Positions 1 to 7,575 of a DNA stretch of 10,505 nt are shown piece by piece. A model generated the notes under the pieces. It worked only from the letters and a program-made list of their open reading frames with translations, was not told the origin of the DNA and searched no databases. Position 1 is the stretch's first letter; every line of letters starts with the position of its first letter. A program made the translations under genes and the position numbers. Origin of the DNA: Bacillota bacterium (GTDB taxonomy: Bacteria; Bacillota; Clostridia; Peptostreptococcales; Anaerovoracaceae); contig JAFYFK010000019.1 of NCBI GenBank assembly GCA_017543805.1, forward strand, positions 1 to 10,505, written 5' to 3'.

Positions 1-930
1 GCCGAGCTTTCCGATAAGCTTTCCGTTGACCCTGTAGTCCGCGGTAATGACGCTGCAGTCCTTCATGTCCTCGGAGTTTTCTCCGCCTATCGTAATAATC
101 AGGCCGTTTCCTCTCTTGACCAGCGCGTCGGTTATCTCTTCTCTGCGGTCCATCAGAGAGAGGAAGCTGCGCGCCCGGCTGATGTCGTTAAACTCCGGAA
201 GCGAGAATATGTTGGAATAGCCCTCCATAAAGAGGTCGACATCCAGCATCCTCTCCAGCGTCCTGATAAAGCTCGGGACCATGCTGCTGGCAAGCGCTGA
301 GATAGCTGCCAGGTCGTTTCTGAAGTTCTCTATAATGTCCGCCGTCAGTATGTCGCTTATCGGCCGGCCTTCAAAATTGACCGTCGCAACCTTCGACATC
401 AGCTCCAGGTTTTCCTCGGTGTACGGGCTGCTGACCCTTATGGCCTGGTTTGTGACCTTGCCGTCCTCAGCTACTATCATGAGCACTACCGTGCGTTCGT
501 CCACCGGAAGGAACCTCACATATTTGAGCTTGTTTTCCCTGTGGCTTGGCGTGACCGCGAACGAGATGAGGTTGGTCATCTCCGAGAGCAGCTCCGCCGC
601 GCGCTCGATCGTCGCGTCGAGCTCGCCCGCGTCGGATGAGAGCTTTGCCGAGATCATGTTTTTCTGGTCCTCCGGCAGCTCACTCATGCTCATAAGCTTA
701 TCTACATATAATCTGTATGCCTTGTCCGAAGGGACACGCCCCGCGGATGTATGGGGATGGGTCAGATAGCCCATTTCCTCCAGGTCTGACATTTCGTTCC
801 GTATAGTCGCGGGGCTGAGGTTCATGTCCAGCCTCTTGGAAATGGTCCTGCTCCCCACCGGCTCTGCGGAATAAACAAAGTCGGATATTATTGCCTGCAA
901 TATCCTGAGTTTTCTTTCGCTGAGCTCCAT
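1..930 (-). CDS. hrcA: Heat-inducible transcription repressor HrcA (partial, C-terminus cut by window edge)
   Basis: HrcA represses class I heat-shock genes by binding CIRCE, and GroEL is known to keep it active. The 310 residues present begin MELSERKLRILQAI. The N-terminal winged-helix DNA-binding region (about residues 1-75) contains LSPATIRNEMSDLEEMGYL and the family signature HTSAGRVPSDKAYR. The central region matches the HrcA sensor domain, with conserved IGGEN and DCSVI strings close to the cut. Full-length HrcA is about 340-350 residues, so some 30-40 residues are missing beyond position 1. The ATG is preceded by AGAGG at a normal distance. A sigma-A promoter and a perfect CIRCE lie directly upstream, so the gene represses itself. 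In Bacillota it usually heads hrcA-grpE-dnaK-dnaJ, which is inferred to continue to the left. No frameshift was seen. Confidence 0.97.
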   Translation of the reverse strand, partial: MELSERKLRILQAIISDFVYSAEPVGSRTISKRLDMNLSPATIRNEMSDLEEMGYLTHPHTSAGRVPSDKAYRLYVDKLMSMSELPEDQKNMISAKLSSDAGELDATIERAAELLSEMTNLISFAVTPSHRENKLKYVRFLPVDERTVVLMIVAEDGKVTNQAIRVSSPYTEENLELMSKVATVNFEGRPISDILTADIIENFRNDLAAISALASSMVPSFIRTLERMLDVDLFMEGYSNIFSLPEFNDISRARSFLSLMDRREEITDALVKRGNGLIITIGGENSEDMKDCSVITADYRVNGKLIGKLG

Positions 931-967
931 CTATATACCTCTGAAAGTAAGCTTTCGTTTTGCCTTG

Positions 968-994
968 TTAGCACTCTTTGCATTTGAGTGCTAA
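968..994 (-). promoter_or_regulatory. CIRCE operator (HrcA binding site)
   Basis: A perfect inverted repeat, TTAGCACTC then 9 nt then GAGTGCTAA, matches the CIRCE consensus exactly. It lies 37 nt upstream of the hrcA start codon and a few bases downstream of the predicted transcription start. HrcA bound here would block transcription initiation, and the repeat would also sit in the 5' leader of the mRNA. Confidence 0.97.
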
Positions 995-1004
995 CACCAT
1001 ACTC

Positions 1005-1033
1005 AATATACTTCTATAAAGGAAAAGTGTCAA
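1005..1033 (-). promoter_or_regulatory. Sigma-A promoter of the hrcA heat-shock operon
   Basis: Reading the minus strand, the -35 box TTGACA (1033-1028) is a full consensus match. After a 17 nt spacer comes the -10 box TATATT (1010-1005). Transcription should start near 998, which places CIRCE at the start of the transcript. This is the usual arrangement for HrcA-controlled operons. Confidence 0.88.
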
Positions 1034-1063
1034 CAGGTTTTTTATGTGGTTTGTGTGAAGCGC

Positions 1064-1098
1064 AAAAGAAAAAGGCCTGTTTTGACCGCAGGCCTTTT
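1064..1098 (-). terminator. Intrinsic terminator of the thrCB operon
   Basis: On the minus strand a 10 bp perfect stem (AAAAGGCCTG pairing with CAGGCCTTTT) closes a 9 nt loop and runs into TTTTTCTTTT. It lies about 50 nt after the thrB stop codon and about 30 nt before the hrcA -35 box, separating the threonine operon from the heat-shock operon. The sequence is nearly symmetric, but there is no plus-strand gene for it to serve. Confidence 0.9.
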
Positions 1099-1149
1099 CG
1101 TAATTCTGGTATGTTTATTAGTACAGGGACCCGTACATAAATTACTTTA

Positions 1150-2061
1150 TCAGAAATTGCGGATGACTTCGGCTCCTCCGCCGATCTTAACGGGAAGCAC
1201 CTTCCAGACCTTCTGCCAGGCCAGCGCGTTCTTAATGCGCTCCGCGACCGTTGAATTGTCACTGAAGGCAAGCAGCGTGGGACCGGCGCCGGAAATGCAG
1301 AATCCGGTGCAGCCTGCCTGCTCCGCTATGTGCTTCATGGCGTAATAATCGTTTATGAGGTGAGCCCTGTACTGCTGGTGGATCTGGTCCTTGAGAGCAA
1401 CCCCGAGCAGCTCGGCGTCTCCGGTCTCAAGAGCGCGTATAAGAAGAGCGGTCCTCGAAAGGTTGAAGATCGCGTCCTGCAGGGTCACCGCTTTTGGCAG
1501 GACCGTTCTGGCCAGCTGGGTGGACAGCTCGAATGACGGGATCATAACAGCGAAATGCAGCTTGTCGGTCACGTCGTAGTGCGCGTAGATCGCCTTTCCG
1601 TTGTCCATTACGCCTGCGGTGAGCCCTCCGAACATCGCGGGGGCGATATTGTCCGGATGCCCTTCGAGATTTGTGGCGATGGCGAAAAGCTCGTTCTCGC
1701 TGAGGTTTGTTTCGAGCAGCGCGTTAGCGGCAAGTACTCCGGCGTCGATAAGCGCTGCGGAGGATCCCAGTCCCCTCGATACGGGGATCTGAGTCTCGCC
1801 GAACTCTATGCGAAGGCCGCGGCGTCCGAATTTTCTCCCGGTCCGCTTAATGACCTCCACAAAAGCGACGTTCGCGAGATTATATTCATTGGCGTACTGG
1901 TTCTCGCAGCCTGTTACGACAAGGCCCGGCTTTTCGGTAAGCGTAAAAGTGACCTCGTTGAATATGTTCCAGGCTATTCCCATGCAGTCGAAGCCGGGAC
2001 CGAGGTTTGCGGAGCTTCCGGGGACGCGTACTGTGACGCTACTCAAATCGTGATATGACAT
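1150..2061 (-). CDS. thrB: Homoserine kinase ThrB
   Basis: ThrB phosphorylates L-homoserine with ATP to give O-phosphohomoserine, the substrate of threonine synthase. It is a cytoplasmic GHMP-family kinase. The 303 residues are full length for the family. GHMP motif 1 is VPGSSANLGPGFDCMGIA (residues 13-30), the ATP-binding motif 2 is PVSRGLGSSAA (93-103), GHPDNIAPAMFGG follows at 135-146, and motif 3 is SGAGPT (257-262). The C-terminus carries GGGAEVI. The ATG chosen is the only standard start between the in-frame stop at 2085-2083 and motif 1. Its AGAGG ribosome site lies about 12 nt away, farther than usual. The start overlaps the 3' end of thrC by 23 nt in another frame, so the two genes are probably translationally coupled. 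A terminator follows. Confidence 0.97.
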   Translation of the reverse strand: MSYHDLSSVTVRVPGSSANLGPGFDCMGIAWNIFNEVTFTLTEKPGLVVTGCENQYANEYNLANVAFVEVIKRTGRKFGRRGLRIEFGETQIPVSRGLGSSAALIDAGVLAANALLETNLSENELFAIATNLEGHPDNIAPAMFGGLTAGVMDNGKAIYAHYDVTDKLHFAVMIPSFELSTQLARTVLPKAVTLQDAIFNLSRTALLIRALETGDAELLGVALKDQIHQQYRAHLINDYYAMKHIAEQAGCTGFCISGAGPTLLAFSDNSTVAERIKNALAWQKVWKVLPVKIGGGAEVIRNF

Positions 2062-3496
2062 AATCCAGTATTTCCTCTCTGTTTATAATATCTTTGTGCA
2101 GTTCTTCCGCGCTGTCAAGCGCCGCAAGGTTCTTCGGTATGGCTGTTCCGGTCACTTCCGAGAGCCTTCTCATCTGGTCGAATTCAGTTCCGCTGAGGTC
2201 TCCGCCTATTGCGCCGAGCACCGCCGCGGGGAATTTGTACGGAGACGCGGTCGAAAGAACGACCACAGGCGCGTCAGTTTTATATTCCGCCGCCACTTTT
2301 ACGGCGACAGCAGTGTGAGGATCGATCAGGTAATGATCTTCCTTCCAGACTTTTTCTATTGTCCTGCTGACTTCGTCTTCGCCCGCGCATCCTGCCTTAA
2401 ACGAATTCTGTATGTAAGCCAGAGCGTCGTCCGACACTTTGTAGCTGCCGTTTTCGGAGAGATCCTTCATGCACTCCGCCACGGCTTTGGTATCGCCGTT
2501 GTACGCCAGATACAGCAGCCTCTCCAGATTTGACGACACCAGTATGTCCATGGACGGCGACGTGGTCCTGTAGAACGGGCGTCTGGCGTCATAGACCCCG
2601 GTCTTGAGGAAGTCGGTCAGCACGTTGTTTGAATTGGACGCGCAGATCAGTTTTCCGACGGGAAGTCCGAGCAGCTTTGCGTAATAACCGGCGAGAATGT
2701 CTCCGAAATTTCCGGTCGGCACGCAGTAGTCGACGGCATCGCCGACGCTTATGCAGCCCTCTTTTACGAGTTTCGCGTACGCGATAAAGTAATATGTGAC
2801 CTGCGGCGCCAGCCTCCCGATATTAATGGAATTGGCGGAAGACAGCTCTACGCCCCGTCCTTCGGTAAGCTTCTGCTCCCTTATGGCCGCGAACGCTTCC
2901 TTGACGCCGCGCTGGCAGTCGTCAAAGTTGCCGCGGACGGCGCAGACGCTTACGTTTGCCCCCTTCTGGGAGACCATCTGGGCACGCTGCACGGGAGAAA
3001 CGCCTCCGTCGGGGTAAAACACTACTATCTTTGTGCCTTCGACGTCGTGAAAGCCTTCGAGCGCGGCCTTTCCCGTGTCCCCGGAAGTCGCGGTCAGTAT
3101 AAGCGTTTTTGTGGGATCTTTTATCTGTTTTTTTGCGGCGGTGACAAGCTGCGGCAGCATGGAAAGAGCCACGTCCTTGAACGCGGATGTCGGACCGTGG
3201 TAAAGCTCCAGGTAGTGGAGCCCGCCGGCTGACACCAGCGGCGTCAGCTCGTCTGTGTCGAACTTTCCGCGGTAGGCCTTTTCCACAAGCCCGCGCATAT
3301 CGTCAAATCCGGGCAGAAGAGCGGAAAGTATCTGTTCCGCCATTCCGAAGCTGTCTTTTTCCAGGCAGCCCTTCCAGTCGAACGGCCATGCGCCTATGGA
3401 AGGATCGATGTACAGCCCTCCGTCCGGAGCTATCCCCTGAAGGACAGCCTCGGTGTCTGAAGCCGTATGAAGAGATCTTGTACTCTGGTATTTCAT
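2039..3496 (-). CDS. thrC: Threonine synthase ThrC
   Basis: ThrC is a pyridoxal-phosphate enzyme that converts O-phosphohomoserine to L-threonine and phosphate. The 485 residues fit the longer form of the enzyme (Escherichia coli or yeast-like class). The N-terminus KYQSTRSLHTASDTEAVLQG with APDGGLY is typical. HGPTSAFKD (100-108) holds the cofactor lysine K107. TATSGDTG (135-142), SANSINIGRL (220-229) and PTGNFGD (260-266, cofactor phosphate binding) follow. The ATG is supported by CGGAG about 9 nt upstream. The gene is first in thrC-thrB, and homoserine dehydrogenase is not in the window. The leader is too short for an attenuator or T-box, so any regulation is likely at the promoter or enzyme level. 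Confidence 0.97.
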   Translation of the reverse strand: MKYQSTRSLHTASDTEAVLQGIAPDGGLYIDPSIGAWPFDWKGCLEKDSFGMAEQILSALLPGFDDMRGLVEKAYRGKFDTDELTPLVSAGGLHYLELYHGPTSAFKDVALSMLPQLVTAAKKQIKDPTKTLILTATSGDTGKAALEGFHDVEGTKIVVFYPDGGVSPVQRAQMVSQKGANVSVCAVRGNFDDCQRGVKEAFAAIREQKLTEGRGVELSSANSINIGRLAPQVTYYFIAYAKLVKEGCISVGDAVDYCVPTGNFGDILAGYYAKLLGLPVGKLICASNSNNVLTDFLKTGVYDARRPFYRTTSPSMDILVSSNLERLLYLAYNGDTKAVAECMKDLSENGSYKVSDDALAYIQNSFKAGCAGEDEVSRTIEKVWKEDHYLIDPHTAVAVKVAAEYKTDAPVVVLSTASPYKFPAAVLGAIGGDLSGTEFDQMRRLSEVTGTAIPKNLAALDSAEELHKDIINREEILDYVISRFE

Positions 3497-3525
3497 ATCT
3501 GTTTTCTCCGGAAGTTATTTTTAAA

Positions 3526-3554
3526 AGTGTACCATAAATAAAGCGGATTGTTTA
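3526..3554 (-). promoter_or_regulatory. Probable promoter of thrCB
   Basis: On the minus strand TAAACA (3554-3549) stands 17 nt before TACACT (3531-3526), which is preceded by TG to make an extended -10. Each hexamer matches consensus at four of six positions. The predicted start, near 3519, would leave a leader of about 23 nt. The -35 box directly abuts the T-tract of the preceding terminator. Confidence 0.5.
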
Positions 3555-3555
3555 C

Positions 3556-3605
3556 AAAAAAACAGGAGATGTCTCAAAATCCTGACAGAATTTTGAGACA
3601 CCCCC
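3556..3605 (-). terminator. Intrinsic terminator of the secreted-protein gene
   Basis: On the minus strand GGGGGTGTCTCAAAAT pairs with ATTTTGAGACATCTCC, giving a 16 bp stem with two G-U pairs and a 9 nt loop. TGTTTTTTT follows. The hairpin starts about 30 nt after the stop codon at 3635. The core TGTCTCAAAAT / ATTTTGAGACA is a perfect 11 bp inverted repeat. A small extra palindrome (ACGATC, A, GATCGT at 3615-3627) lies between the stop codon and the terminator. Confidence 0.9.
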
Positions 3606-3634
3606 ACAAAGTTTACGATCAGATCGTTTAACGT

Positions 3635-6600
3635 TTATTCGAGTTCGGCATTTATCGCCTCGCTGAGCGGCGCGGACTGGTCGTCTACCCACATTACGCA
3701 GACATCCGCGGCTCCGATCTCCGTATTGACTGTAAAGGCGCCCTTGACGAAGGTGACTCCCATAAAGCGTCCGTCTTCGTCGTACGAAGCAACCATAACA
3801 GGCGCGTCAGCGCTCGCGCTTCCGCCTACCTTGACCTGCCCGGTATCGGTGTGGACCGTGATGCTGACCTTCTCGGAAGGAGATTTTGCGCTCTTCATCG
3901 TGCGGCGCTTTTCGTGCGGTTGATCGCCCCTGAGGCTCCAGACCGCCTGGACAGTTCCCGTATAATTACCCTTACCTGTAAGGACAAGCGTATTATTTCC
4001 GAGTTCCGTCGCGGAAGCGCCGGACGTCACGGTGTAGTCCGTGCCCTCATTAACATGGTTCCCGCCGTATGTGACGAACGAGATGGCTACACTGTGTTCC
4101 TCGCCGTCATAAATATCCTGTGTATCAAGGAATATTTCCGCGTTTCCGAAGTCCGCCTTAGCTATGCTGAACGTCTTGCTTCCGCTGACGACCTCAGTCA
4201 TGGTCTCGAACGAAACGCTGACGGTGTAGCTTCCGGCTTCGGTCGGTCTCGACGTGCTGGGGCCGTATCCCGCGCCGGAATGCGTGGTGCCGGAGTAGGT
4301 GACCGCAGGCTGGTTTACAGCGCCGGTCGCGTCGAATTCAGGCTCCGCAAGGGTTTCTCCGTATACTCCGTCAGCCTGGGTCACGGTAAGCGCGACCGGC
4401 GTCTTTTCCGTGACCGTTACGGTGATGACTTCCTCCTTCTGCAGGTAGGTCTCCGTTTCATCGAAAGTAACTGTTACCTGGCAGGACCCCGCGACATTGC
4501 CGGATTTGAAGCTGCCGCTCTGAGTAACAGTGCATCCGTCAAGCGGGTCGGTAATAGCGAAACTGTATGACCCTGCCCCGGCGTTGCTGATGTTATCGTT
4601 CAGCGAAATGATATTGCCGCCCAGAGTGACAGTCGCATCCGGATCGACGGTGGCAGGATTCTCGGCCTTGACTATAGTGACCGCGCAGGAAGCAGTCTTG
4701 CTGCCTTCCTTTGAAGTGACTGTGACTGTCGTGCTGCCTGCCTTCTTTGCGCGGAGCGTAAAGCTGTTGTTGTCGGAGGAAACGACATCGAAAAAGCTGT
4801 AATCCAGCGTCCAGGAGATGTCCTGAACACTGGCGTCGTTCGGAAGGACAGACGCGTTAAGCGCCAGCTCCTGCCCGATGATCATAGAAGCCCCGGTCTT
4901 GTTTATAGTGATCCCGGTAACAGGTCTGTCGACCTTATAGCCGTCATAATTGACCGTTATCTCAGCGGTCTGCGGCGTCGGTGAACTGTCAGTCACGACG
5001 AGCACAAAGCTGCCGGCTTCGTAGAATCCCGTAGGCTTGCCGTTGATATAAGCATAGAAATTCGTGCTTGACGTACCGTATTTATCAGACTGTATAAGTT
5101 TCAGTCCGTCAGGCTGCGACGTGCCGTCCTTGACCGAGAAGGTATACGGCCTGGTCCCGCCGAGCACCGCCCCGTGGAAAAACGGGGTCTGGTAGAGGGA
5201 ATCCACCGTAAGCGAAGGAATATCGAATGTGGGACAGTCGATAAAGCTGAGCGGCGCGGTCCCGGCGACCGGCACCAGCTTGCAGCTCGTTACGAGCGCG
5301 CCGGTACTGTCCTGAAGGAACTGGCCTGATATACCGGTATTCTCATCGTCGTAATAAGCTATGCCGCAGGTCAGCGGATCGCCTCCGGCTGTCTGGAATG
5401 TATGATTGGACGGTATGTTGAGATCCGTCAGGGTCTGCATATAATTGTCTGTCTTGAGGATCCCGTTTTTAACATAGCCTTCCAGCGTAAGTGTCCCGAG
5501 GTTTTCGTGAAGAGCGATGATGCCGGAACCTATCGCATAGCCGCCCGGACAGCGCAAAGAGATGTCGCCGGTACCGCTTTCAAAGGTCCGGAGACCGCTT
5601 ATGGCAGCGCTGCGGCTGTCTCCTGATATCTGTATATTAACATCGCCGCTGCTGTAGTATTGCAGGCCCCGGCCGAGTCCGACGCACTGGGATTTGGGCG
5701 AGTTGATCAGCATATTAAGCGACGCGTCCCCCATCAGACGGGTAGTTCCGTTGCCGGAAGAGAAACCGTTGCGGTAGTATCCCGGATTCGCGGACGCGTC
5801 TGAAAGATCGACGCTTACGTCTGTATCCTCTATCGTAATGTTTCCGCTGGCTATCAGGGCATTATAGTAAGCGTAATACGTTTCTATAGCATTGTTGCCG
5901 ATCCAGAGACCGGATCCGTTCGCTGCTTCGGTGATCGTAACATCGCCCTGCTGCGCCTGTATACCGTTGCATGTAGCGCAGTCATAGGGTGCTTCCGGAA
6001 TATTGACGCGGTTGCTGCCGGTCAGAACGATATTGATATCGCCTGCCTCTCTCCAGACCGGACCTCCGTTGTAATTATTAAGATAGAGAGTCTCCGTTGC
6101 GGCTTCCCAGCGCCATGAGGGATGGCCTGCTGCAGGAACGTCGGATTTAGAGTCAAACTGATCGCAGCCGTCGACAGTCATGAATTTTTCCTTTTCGGCG
6201 ATCTCCGGATAATTGACCGTGATCTCTGCCGTCTGGGCCGGTTCGCTGCTGTCCGTAACGACCAGCACAAAGCTGCCCGCAGGACCCGTAGCCGTCGGCG
6301 TTCCGTTTATATATGCCTGGAAGTAAGTTCCCCAGGCAGCCTGAGTGATCTTCAGACCTTCCGGAAGCGAAGTGCCGTTTTTTACAGAGAAAGTGTATGG
6401 CGCGGTCCCGCCGAAGACTGCGCCCTGGAAAAAGGCGGTAGACATGGCCGTCTCTGTCTTCAGCTCAGGAAGGTCAAACAGCACGCTGTCGACAAATCGC
6501 AGCGGCTGCTCCTGGCCTTTGGCCGCAAGCACACAGTCAGTAATGCGGCTGCCGGAAGGATCCGTCAGAAAGTATCCGTATACATGGGAACCGTCATCAT

Positions 6601-7549
6601 AATATGCGAAAGCGCAGTCCAAAGCATCCCCACCCACGGTCTCGAAGCGGTGATTCGAGGGCACGTGCAGGTCATATGTGTATCTCATATAATCATGGAA
6701 GCGGGTACCGCCGTTCTTGACCAGGCCCTGAAGCCGTATATTACCTGCATTTTCATGAACGGCAAAAACACCGTTTCCGATCGCGTATCCGTTAGGACAG
6801 GACAGCAGGATGTTTCCCGTTCCGCCTTCAGCTGTTCTGAGCGAACTGGCGGCGTAACAGTTCTGGTTGCTGCTGACAACGCTGACAGTCATGTTGCTGC
6901 TGCTTGCATATTCTAAGCCGCAGCCCAGGGCATGGGATTCTATCGCGCCGGAATCGATATTGACCGTAAGACCGGCATCGCCGTTTACATACAGGGATTC
7001 GCCGCTTACTGAAATACCGGTAATAAAATACGAATAGGACGCGGTATTGACCATTTCGACCTCTAAGTCGCCGCTCTCCAGCCAGATACCCATGTAACCG
7101 TTTATGCCCATGTAGTACTGGTCGCTTATCTTCATGTCGGTATTGCCGACCCAGAGCGAAGCATTCGGATCATTTGTGGCTTTTATGGTAAGCCGGCCGT
7201 TTTTGACATTGATGCCGCAGGAGGAATTTGCCGCGCCTACTGTCGGTATCGTTACCCTGTTCGTTCCGACGAGCTCGATCGTTATATCGCCGTTAGGCAC
7301 CTCGATCGCGCTGCCGTTATAATTATTGAGGGTAAGCACTCCGTTCTCGGCGTCCCATGACCAGCCTGTTCCCGAGCTCTGGCCAGTCGGGACATTAATG
7401 CTTGCTCCCCCGTCGCTTTCGGTTATATACAGATATTCTGCAGGTGCGGCAAAGCTTTCCGACTGCGGCATAACCATAGCTGCAGCTATAAGAACAACGG
7501 TAATAAACAGGATCCTGACCGCCGACCGCTTCCATGTCAACGCGCTCAT
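3635..7549 (-). CDS. Large secreted multidomain protein with two tandem modules and Ig-like domains
   Basis: This is an exported 1304-residue protein of unknown function, plausibly a surface adhesin or glycan-binding protein. Residues 1-35 form a signal peptide: WKR, a hydrophobic core, then SFAAP. Two homologous modules follow (about 38-448 and 455-869). Each opens with a strand-rich region marked LTLNNYNG/LYLNNYNG, then GDITIEL/GDINIVL, and CPxGYAIG, probably a beta-solenoid. Each closes with a putative-Ig (He_PIG-type) domain marked PYTFSVK and AGSFVLVVTDSS. A Big_2 domain (about 877-960), an Ig-like stretch (961-1048), an MBG-like domain with VYGETL (1050-1130), another Ig-like domain (1131-1206), a basic linker (1208-1228) and a small C-terminal domain (1229-1304) follow. 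No LPXTG, SLH or transmembrane anchor is visible. A strong ribosome site decides the ATG. The gene appears monocistronic. The domain assignments are by eye. Confidence 0.92.
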   Translation of the reverse strand: MSALTWKRSAVRILFITVVLIAAAMVMPQSESFAAPAEYLYITESDGGASINVPTGQSSGTGWSWDAENGVLTLNNYNGSAIEVPNGDITIELVGTNRVTIPTVGAANSSCGINVKNGRLTIKATNDPNASLWVGNTDMKISDQYYMGINGYMGIWLESGDLEVEMVNTASYSYFITGISVSGESLYVNGDAGLTVNIDSGAIESHALGCGLEYASSSNMTVSVVSSNQNCYAASSLRTAEGGTGNILLSCPNGYAIGNGVFAVHENAGNIRLQGLVKNGGTRFHDYMRYTYDLHVPSNHRFETVGGDALDCAFAYYDDGSHVYGYFLTDPSGSRITDCVLAAKGQEQPLRFVDSVLFDLPELKTETAMSTAFFQGAVFGGTAPYTFSVKNGTSLPEGLKITQAAWGTYFQAYINGTPTATGPAGSFVLVVTDSSEPAQTAEITVNYPEIAEKEKFMTVDGCDQFDSKSDVPAAGHPSWRWEAATETLYLNNYNGGPVWREAGDINIVLTGSNRVNIPEAPYDCATCNGIQAQQGDVTITEAANGSGLWIGNNAIETYYAYYNALIASGNITIEDTDVSVDLSDASANPGYYRNGFSSGNGTTRLMGDASLNMLINSPKSQCVGLGRGLQYYSSGDVNIQISGDSRSAAISGLRTFESGTGDISLRCPGGYAIGSGIIALHENLGTLTLEGYVKNGILKTDNYMQTLTDLNIPSNHTFQTAGGDPLTCGIAYYDDENTGISGQFLQDSTGALVTSCKLVPVAGTAPLSFIDCPTFDIPSLTVDSLYQTPFFHGAVLGGTRPYTFSVKDGTSQPDGLKLIQSDKYGTSSTNFYAYINGKPTGFYEAGSFVLVVTDSSPTPQTAEITVNYDGYKVDRPVTGITINKTGASMIIGQELALNASVLPNDASVQDISWTLDYSFFDVVSSDNNSFTLRAKKAGSTTVTVTSKEGSKTASCAVTIVKAENPATVDPDATVTLGGNIISLNDNISNAGAGSYSFAITDPLDGCTVTQSGSFKSGNVAGSCQVTVTFDETETYLQKEEVITVTVTEKTPVALTVTQADGVYGETLAEPEFDATGAVNQPAVTYSGTTHSGAGYGPSTSRPTEAGSYTVSVSFETMTEVVSGSKTFSIAKADFGNAEIFLDTQDIYDGEEHSVAISFVTYGGNHVNEGTDYTVTSGASATELGNNTLVLTGKGNYTGTVQAVWSLRGDQPHEKRRTMKSAKSPSEKVSITVHTDTGQVKVGGSASADAPVMVASYDEDGRFMGVTFVKGAFTVNTEIGAADVCVMWVDDQSAPLSEAINAELE
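4943..6187 (-). repeat. Tandem protein module, copy 2 (coding repeat)
   Basis: This segment encodes residues 455-869 of the secreted protein and is homologous to copy 1 at 6206-7438, with a period of about 415 codons. Similarity is modest in the first half and strong in the second: YVKNG, PSNHTFQT, CGIAYYDD, PYTFSVK, AYING, AGSFVLVVTDSS and QTAEITVNY all recur. The DNA is also recognisably alike at the ends of the modules, which points to an old internal duplication. Confidence 0.88.
6206..7438 (-). repeat. Tandem protein module, copy 1 (coding repeat)
   Basis: This segment encodes residues 38-448 of the secreted protein, immediately after the signal peptide. It shares domain order and four aligned cysteines with copy 2. 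A short spacer of about six residues (IAEKEK region) separates the copies. Confidence 0.88.
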
Positions 7550-7556
7550 AACAGTT

Positions 7557-7562
7557 CCTCCT
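7557..7562 (-). promoter_or_regulatory. Strong ribosome binding site of the secreted-protein gene
   Basis: AGGAGG on the minus strand, 7 nt before the ATG at 7549, is a perfect Shine-Dalgarno core. It fixes the start codon and suggests efficient translation of this long exported protein. It is clearly stronger than the sites of cca and the lipoprotein gene. Confidence 0.9.
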
Positions 7563-7575
7563 TTTTGATTCTGAC

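Noticed and set aside
281..769. Plus-strand open frame of 162 codons
   Set aside because: It lies wholly antisense to hrcA, whose motifs are clear, and its translation shows no family features.
1121..1136. Small hairpin of GTACGG-type arms between thrB and its terminator
   Set aside because: The stem is about 6 bp including a G-U pair, with no T-tract. It is too short to claim a function.
1014..1271. Minus-strand open frame of 85 codons running from thrB into the hrcA promoter
   Set aside because: It starts out of frame inside thrB and passes through the thrCB terminator and the hrcA promoter, with no protein-like motifs.
3570..3600. Perfect 11 bp inverted repeat that could be insertion-sequence ends
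   Set aside because: There is no transposase, no target duplication and only a 9 nt gap between arms. The shape and T-tract fit an intrinsic terminator.
3497..3634. Search for a threonine T-box, leader-peptide attenuator or riboswitch upstream of thrC
   Set aside because: No threonine or isoleucine codon run, T-box bulge sequence or specifier stem is seen, and the predicted leader is too short.
3851..4570. Plus-strand open frame of 239 codons, and a similar one at 6122-6916
   Set aside because: Both are antisense to the secreted-protein gene, whose signal peptide, repeats and strong ribosome site establish the coding strand. They are rich in Arg and Ser as expected of shadow frames.
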